Source: Mermis nigrescens (lineage: Eukaryota; Nematoda; Enoplea; Mermithida; Mermithidae). From it: a stretch of DNA of 64,000 bases. The stretch is taken from contig JAVLUZ010000402.1 in NCBI GenBank assembly GCA_036768485.1, forward strand, positions 124,001 to 188,000, in the 5' to 3' direction. Under the pieces are notes generated by a model, which saw only the letters and a list, made by a program, of their open reading frames with translations, was not told the DNA's origin and ran no database searches. This document shows, piece by piece, positions 25,476 to 64,000 of the stretch. The position numbers were made by a program, and so were the translations under genes. The stretch's first letter is position 1. Every line of letters begins with the position of its first letter.

Positions 25476-26183
25476 AAAAATTTTCCACAAATGCCAACCA
25501 AGCCCAAAAATTCTTTTTCATTTTCTGAAATTTTGGTTGACAAATAGATAAAAAGTGACGAAATGGTGTTCTTCAGGCAGGATTTCAATTTCTGGATTTT
25601 ATTCATATCCGAAAAACGACACTTTTTGAGTACAACTTTTTCGAAAAGTTTGAATTTTATGATGTAGATGGATAAAGCATGTCGATTAACATCTAAAAGT
25701 GCGGTTTGTGAGCTAGGTATCCCAACTAATTTTCCGAGATTATGGCCAATTTATGTTGGGTCCGCCTCCTCCCCTCCTTGGCCCGATCCGATATACGAGT
25801 CTGATTCGGACCGTATTCTAAACTTCAGCAGTTAGGGTATACATGAGCGTTAGGCGTTTTGGAGTCTGGCTGTACTACCTAAGAAAAAGATTTAATCCCA
25901 GATAACTCAGAAGACCCCAAGAATCAGATTTCGAAATTCTTTTGTTGTTTAACGATGTTTACCACTTTCATGCCAACGTTGAACCATGATATTTTGCCCT
26001 AATCATCAATTTTTCGGCACTTATTCTTTGACCTTTAAAAATTTTTGAACCTTCAGCATTTAGGTGCTGTCATTATACATGGGACAGGCCCGATTTGGGG
26101 CCTGTGTTATACCGGCTGATGAGAAGGCCTATCAAAAACGAAAGAAATTAGTGAAATTGAGAAAAGAATTAATTATTTTTATC
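25476..26183. other. Intergenic, nothing recognised
   Basis: No domain-bearing frame and no clear repeat boundary within this window. Confidence 0.5.
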
Positions 26184-59360
<33,177 letters not shown>

Positions 59361-59471
59361 CTCGCTGATTGTCAAGCTTACATAATGATTTCATTTTTTC
59401 ACTTTATGTTCCTAACGTGAATACATTAATGCTATTAACGTGTACGCACATGTAACGGGTGACTGACACAC

Positions 59472-59632
59472 ATGGGCGTGGTGGGGGGTTATTTTTTTGT
59501 TACCAATGGATAGTGCTCGATGAGAAACGTTGAAAAATTGTGTTTTTTCGCCATATCACCATTTTTAAGGCCATTTTTAACTTTTGAAAAATCTTACGCC
59601 GCCAGAATTTTCTTGTTGCCCACGTATGGTGA
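59472..59632 (-). mobile_element. Family B MITE, truncated
   Basis: Core GATAGTGCTCGATGAGAAAC to a CCCACGTATGG end; the other end is cut inside the G-rich part. It sits next to a complete copy. Confidence 0.8.
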
Positions 59633-59647
59633 CTGATAGGTATGCTC

Positions 59648-59911
59648 ACCACACCTGGGCGTGGGGGGTTTGGTGGGGTATGCACCCCCCAGAAATCAAA
59701 ATACCCCCCCCAGAAATCAAAATACCCCCCCCAGAATTCAATTTTTGAAAATTTTTTTCGTTTTTTTCGCAATTTTTTGATGCCAATGGATAGTGCTCGA
59801 TGAGAAACGTCGGAAAATGGTATTTTTTCGCCAAACCACCATTTTAAGGCCATTTTTTGACCTTCAAAAAATCTTGCACCCCCCAGAATTTTCTTGCTGC
59901 CCACGTATGAT
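59648..59911 (-). mobile_element. Family B MITE
   Basis: CACACCTGGGCGTGGGGGG to CTGCCCACGTATGATG, with an internal duplication of CCCCCCAGAAATCAAAATAC. Confidence 0.85.
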
Positions 59912-60725
59912 GCTAACCCAAAATCGGTCGCCTCTCCATCCCTCAAAAACTGGGATTTTAACCTTGAATTTTGACAACAATCTTTATTTTAGGTGTTTTT
60001 TGTTATTTTTGGCCAGGCAAAAATATAAGTCGTTTTCTCTACCTGACCCATCGTAAAATGGCCGTTGCATGTGCGATAATGTGTTCCTATGTATATTTGT
60101 AGTTGCGTGCTTATGTCACTGCTAGTACTTATGTATGTACATGTATTATCATGTTTCGTTATAAGCAGTGTAGTAGGTTTGTAGGTTCTGTACCTACCTG
60201 CGCTAAGCGTATTGCATTTATAAATTGATTTAGGTATTTTCTTTACTAGTAAACTCGTGATTGATTATAGAAGTGAAAATTAAGAAAATGAATAGCAAAT
60301 GAGGCGCTTCGCTGCGCCATTTGGTAGATTATTATTCTTAGTCCTTTCAAATTTTACGGTCTTCTCTCACTCATCTTGCATTATCCATAGCTTAGCAGTT
60401 GGTCACATGCAAGTTTGCAATTTTCCGTTAAGTTAATTTGACAACCTGTAGATTAAATGTTAAATTATTTTTAGGAAGCGCTAATCAGAAATTAGCATTT
60501 TCTCCGAGCTCGCCTTTACAATTTAAACCAGATATTTATTAAAAATCGCGCTCATCAAAATTTACGATTTTAGCTCAGCAGATTTGTTTAATCATTTTAC
60601 AACGACGCGTTTTATTGTGCTTAGTTAGAGCTTCTTTATTTTTCACTCGCTCGTCGTATGACGATTTGAGGGATTGTAAACTGCATAGAAAGTTAAGCCT
60701 AGGTTTGATCGCATTGTGAACAAGT
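59912..60725. other. Downstream flank, no gene recognised
   Basis: AT-rich. Contains a 22-bp hairpin at 60299-60320 (ATGAGGCGCTTCGCTGCGCC), the inverse of the one at 4999-5020. Confidence 0.5.
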
Positions 60726-60967
60726 TAGGTGGGCGGCACCAAAGCAATGTGGGGGGGGGGGTGTGCAAGATTTTTTCAAAGGTCAAAAAATGGCCTAAAA
60801 AATGGTGGTATGGTAAAAAACACTATTTTTCAACGTTTCTCATCGAGCACTATCCATTGGCATCAAAAAATGCGAGAAAAAACAAAAAAGTTTTTAAAAA
60901 TTGAATTCTGGGGTAGGTATTTTGGTTTCTGGGGGTGCATATCCAAGCCCCCACGCCCAGGTTTGGT
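60726..60967 (+). mobile_element. Family B MITE
   Basis: TAGGTGGGCGGCACCAAAGC to CCCCACGCCCAGGTTTGG. Confidence 0.85.
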
Positions 60968-61584
60968 GAACAAACGCAAAAATTCCATATAAGATTAGCT
61001 GCAAGAAGCAGAGATATTTAGAATCGTATTAGCATTTTCAAAAGCCGTGCATTTAAAGCTTTTGGTTGTTTTACACCGAGTTGTGTGTACAGTAGTTTAA
61101 ATCATTCAAAACAGTATTCGTAGTTGTAAAGCCATCTACTGCGTGTTGCCAATATTGTACTGAAATACCTGCATGAATTTTGAAAAAGCGCTTAGGCAAT
61201 TACTTGAAGAGCAAGTGATTTCCTAATCAGCTACCGGCTTTTATATTTTGCATCTTTGAATAAGCGCGTTAAAATGCGGTGCCAGGCACATAAGTCCTAC
61301 CGGTTGTGCTCTGTGTATCCGACCCATCGGATTGATGTTCCTAACTTTCGTTATACACAGCGTCCTGCTTCTATATACGTTCATGGAGCACCGGCCGTCG
61401 GCAAAAGGCGCTTTTACGGCGCTGGCTTATAGGTGGGAATTGCTGCCCACCCGGTGAGACGACACACGTATGTACATACATATGTAGATACTTATGTACC
61501 TATTAAATCTCGGGTATACTTTCAATTATGTGTGATAATCTATAGGTCCCTTACTGCATTTTTCGGAAAAAGTAGTTATGTAGG
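60968..61584. other. No gene recognised
   Basis: 61260-61435 is more GC-rich than its surroundings (GCACCGGCCGTCGGCAAAAG) and could be exonic or a repeat fragment, but no frame shows a known domain. Confidence 0.3.
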
Positions 61585-61815
61585 CATAGGTGGGCGGCAC
61601 CAAAATTGTAGGGGTACAAGATTCTTCACAGGTCAAAAAATGGCCTTAATGGTATGGCGAAAAGACAACTTTTTTCAACGTTTTTCATCGAGCATTATCC
61701 ATTGGCATCAAAAAATTGCGAAGAAAAACATAAAAAATTTCAAAAATTGAATTCTGGGGAGTATTTTGGTTTTTCATGAGGGTGCATACCCCGCCCAAAC
61801 TCCCCCCATGCCTAG
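61585..61815 (+). mobile_element. Family B MITE
   Basis: CATAGGTGGGCGGCACCAAA to CCCATGCCTAGGTGTG. Confidence 0.85.
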
Positions 61816-62324
61816 GTGTGTATGTAGGTACATAATTTTCGGGTAATAGTCGAAACTGCACTTGTGCAGTTTTTTAGGGGTGTGCAGTCAGGCTGACATA
61901 AACCCGTTTTGAACATAAAAATTATTTTGCTGATTCAACATACGGGCGTTGTTTTAATGTTGATGCTACAAATTTTTTACAGTGTATGTACGTGGCTAAA
62001 CCGTTTTTGATGTATTTTGCATTTCTAGATCACTTCCACAACTTTAGATGATAAAGCTTGTAGGTATAAAATTACGTGATTCGGCACAATTCTTTGTCAT
62101 TTTAACCCATTTAACTTAGGTATGTAGTTTTTTTGAAGACAAAAAATGCAAAAAAACGTATACATGCTATAAAAATCCGACGCGAAACGCCCAAATCTTT
62201 TACATTTCTATGGCTTTAAAATCAATTTTGTAGCTTTTTGAATTTGAGCAAAACAGGAATTGTAACTGTCGCAAACTTAAAAAATTCGGCATTTTTATCC
62301 CTTTCAGCTCAAAATCTTGATTCT

Positions 62325-62640
62325 CTGTGCATACATGCATAGCACGAGAATTTGGGGGTGAAAACGGAAAAATATTTTTTGGCTCAAAAATGGTGGATAC
62401 GCATCAAAAACATCAATTTTTATGTTTATGACGGTGCTATATCTTTTAACAACGTAAAAACTTTAAAATATTTTGAAAAATTGGCAAAAAAATTCGAATA
62501 GTGGCATTGAAAAAATAGTCCATAATGAGTACCTCTGTGGCGCCAAGCGCCGAAAATTTGGCACTCGAGCTAGTTAGAAGCTAAAAACGCTTGAAGCATG
62601 AATTAAGAAAATCGCGAATTCTGTGGAATGAAAAGAATAA
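62325..62640 (+). repeat. Dispersed repeat U
   Basis: CATGCATAGCACGAGAATTT onward with GGCGCCAAGCGCC hairpin at about 62539. Homologous to 45634-46020 and, inverted, 63262-63605. Confidence 0.65.
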
Positions 62641-62795
62641 TGCCTGGATCCAAAATTTTGGTCGAGTACCCGACCATTCGGGTCCGGAGTACCCGGCACA
62701 GCCCTACAGTCTTTGGATAAGCAAAATCAGACTTGAAATTTTACTTTGGAACTTTCGATAGGCCTTCTGACCTTTTAATTATGATTTAATTCCGA

Positions 62796-62996
62796 ATGAG
62801 AAATATTCTTACCTACCTACCTCAGTCTCAATACCGAACACAACAAAAAGTTAATTTGGAATATGACGACCTTATGCAAAATTGGATTGTGGAAGCCAGA
62901 GCGTTATGTCCATGTGTGAATGAATGCGTTTCACAGTGTACATACTACCGATGGTTCAATTTAATCCGGATTATATGCAAGTGCAATTGTACCTAG
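62796..62996 (+). other. Unassigned 66-codon open frame
   Basis: Contains VNLEYDDLMQNWIVEARAL followed by CPCVNECVSQC. The composition is less biased than surrounding intergenic frames, but no domain or splice context supports a gene. Confidence 0.15.
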
Positions 62997-63010
62997 GTAG
63001 GTATATATTA

Positions 63011-63261
63011 CCATACATGATCATGGGGTGGGGGGTTTGAGGGTATGCTCCCCCCCCGATAAACAAAATACCCCCAGAAATCAAAATACTCCACCCAGAT
63101 TTCAATTTTTGAAAATCTTTTCCGTTTTTTCCGCAATTTTTTTGATGCCAATGGATAGTGCTCGATGAGAAACGTTGAAAAATGGTGTTTTTCGCCATAC
63201 AACCACTTTTAAGGCCATATTTTGACCTTTGAAAAAATCTTTGGTGCCGCCCACCTATGGA
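63011..63261 (-). mobile_element. Family B MITE
   Basis: CATGATCATGGGGTGGGGGG to GGTGCCGCCCACCTATGG. Confidence 0.85.
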
Positions 63262-63605
63262 GTGCACCCCCTAGAATTCCCGATTTTTCGGAAGTTCCCA
63301 AAAATTTTCTAAAAATTCGCAGAAACGGCACTTTTTAAGCGTTTTTGGCTATCTTTTTGCTCAAAAGTGTCAAATTTCCGGCGCTTTGCGTCATATACTC
63401 ATGTTTTGGCTATATTTTGTTCAATTTGTTCGACTTTTTTCATTTTTCCTGAAACTTTATAGTTTTTATGCTCTAAAAAGATAGAGCATCGCCAGAGACA
63501 CTGAAAAACTATGTTTTTGACTTGTGCCTTGCCTACCATTTTTGGGCCTAAAAAGTCAGTTTAAAATTTCAGCCCCCTCGCGAATCCCCATGCTGTGCAT
63601 GTATG
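63262..63605 (-). repeat. Dispersed repeat U
   Basis: Inverse of 45634-46020; contains CCGGCGCTTTGCGTCA hairpin relic at 63378 and ends CCCCATGCTGTGCATG. Confidence 0.65.
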
Positions 63606-63852
63606 TATGTTACCTATCTAATAGAGTGGACATTCCTTGCATGAACATACCCGCTTAAATAAAATGATGATGCAATTATTAACGCGAAACGAATTAAATG
63701 CGAAGAAGTGTAACGCGCATCAACAACGGAACAAAAAGGAACCATTAAAGCTGCGGAATGTATTGATAATCTAAACCGGCAACACATATATAACTAGTAA
63801 TTAGAAAAACAGGACGACATTAGGCCATGTACTTTTCCCAATCAATTAAGAG

Positions 63853-64000
63853 CAGTGGCGGATCGAGGATTTTCCTAAGGGGGGCGGTACCCCTAAGGGG
63901 GGGCGGAATCCTGACTTGAGCGGAAAAATTAGCCGTTTCAACCAGAAAATCGCTAAAAATCGCTCAAAAATCCTTAATTTTGCGCACCATTTTTGGCCAA
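63853..64000 (+). mobile_element. hAT family C element, left end (runs off window)
   Basis: CAGTGGCGGATCGAGGATTT and a duplicated CTAAGGGGGGCGG stretch, as at 44052. The rest lies beyond the window. Confidence 0.75.

Noticed and set aside
59500..63267. Repeated proteins with FLIEHYPLASKN as a gene family
   Set aside because: They are the - strand reading of family B MITEs. Copies carry unrelated frames on both sides, and indels are not multiples of three.

Overview
The window is eukaryotic nuclear DNA, very probably from an invertebrate metazoan and perhaps an arthropod. It is AT-rich and carries one spliced gene with kilobase introns. Its repeats include a CR1-like LINE, many hAT-type DNA transposons with 8-bp target duplications, a mariner-like MITE, a Merlin relic, a pogo-like relic and Helitron-type ends. 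Two runs of exactly 100 N (3790-3889 and 52689-52788) are scaffold gaps, so this is a draft assembly.

The only intact gene I can build is on the + strand. It is a seven-exon glutamate carboxypeptidase II / NAALADase-like M28 peptidase (FOLH1/NAALAD family) covering 29677-59360. The joined reading frame is open for 808 codons, all intron phases match, and every zinc ligand and the catalytic glutamate are present. Residues that give human GCPII its glutamate preference are partly replaced, so its substrate is unlikely to be that of human GCPII. Intron 1 uses a GC donor. Intron 3 begins with a hAT MITE whose target duplication contains the splice donor. Intron 6 ends in a mariner-like MITE only 24 nt from the last exon.

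Layout. 1-7.4 kb: a repeat rich in GTGTAAAGTTTACAC palindromes, an AT microsatellite, a gap, a Helitron tail and hairpin-bearing tandem repeats. 7.4-12.4 kb: a hAT element holding a nested LINE, a Harbinger-like element and a MITE. 12.8-20.6 kb: a Merlin relic, a 6.1-kb hAT element inserted in a 45-bp palindrome, and a pogo relic. 20.6-23 kb: a second, inverted copy of the first repeat. 26.2-28.9 kb: a hAT element inside a TA microsatellite. 29.7-59.4 kb: the peptidase gene, with introns that are mostly nested repeats. 59.4-64 kb: a downstream flank dense in one MITE family.

Three themes stand out. First, at least eleven insertions can be delimited with exact or near-exact target duplications, several confirmed by paralogous empty sites. 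Second, four large non-coding hAT-like families share one design: CAGTG/TAGRG ends plus subterminal arrays of a family-specific GC-rich hexamer. Third, a micro-hairpin, GGCGC-GAA-GCGCC followed by GAAAATTT, recurs more than twenty times in otherwise unrelated repeats. Separately, the apparent 5.7-kb tandem duplication at 47.1-58.5 kb spans a gap and looks like an unmerged contig or haplotig overlap; it creates a false second copy of exon 6.
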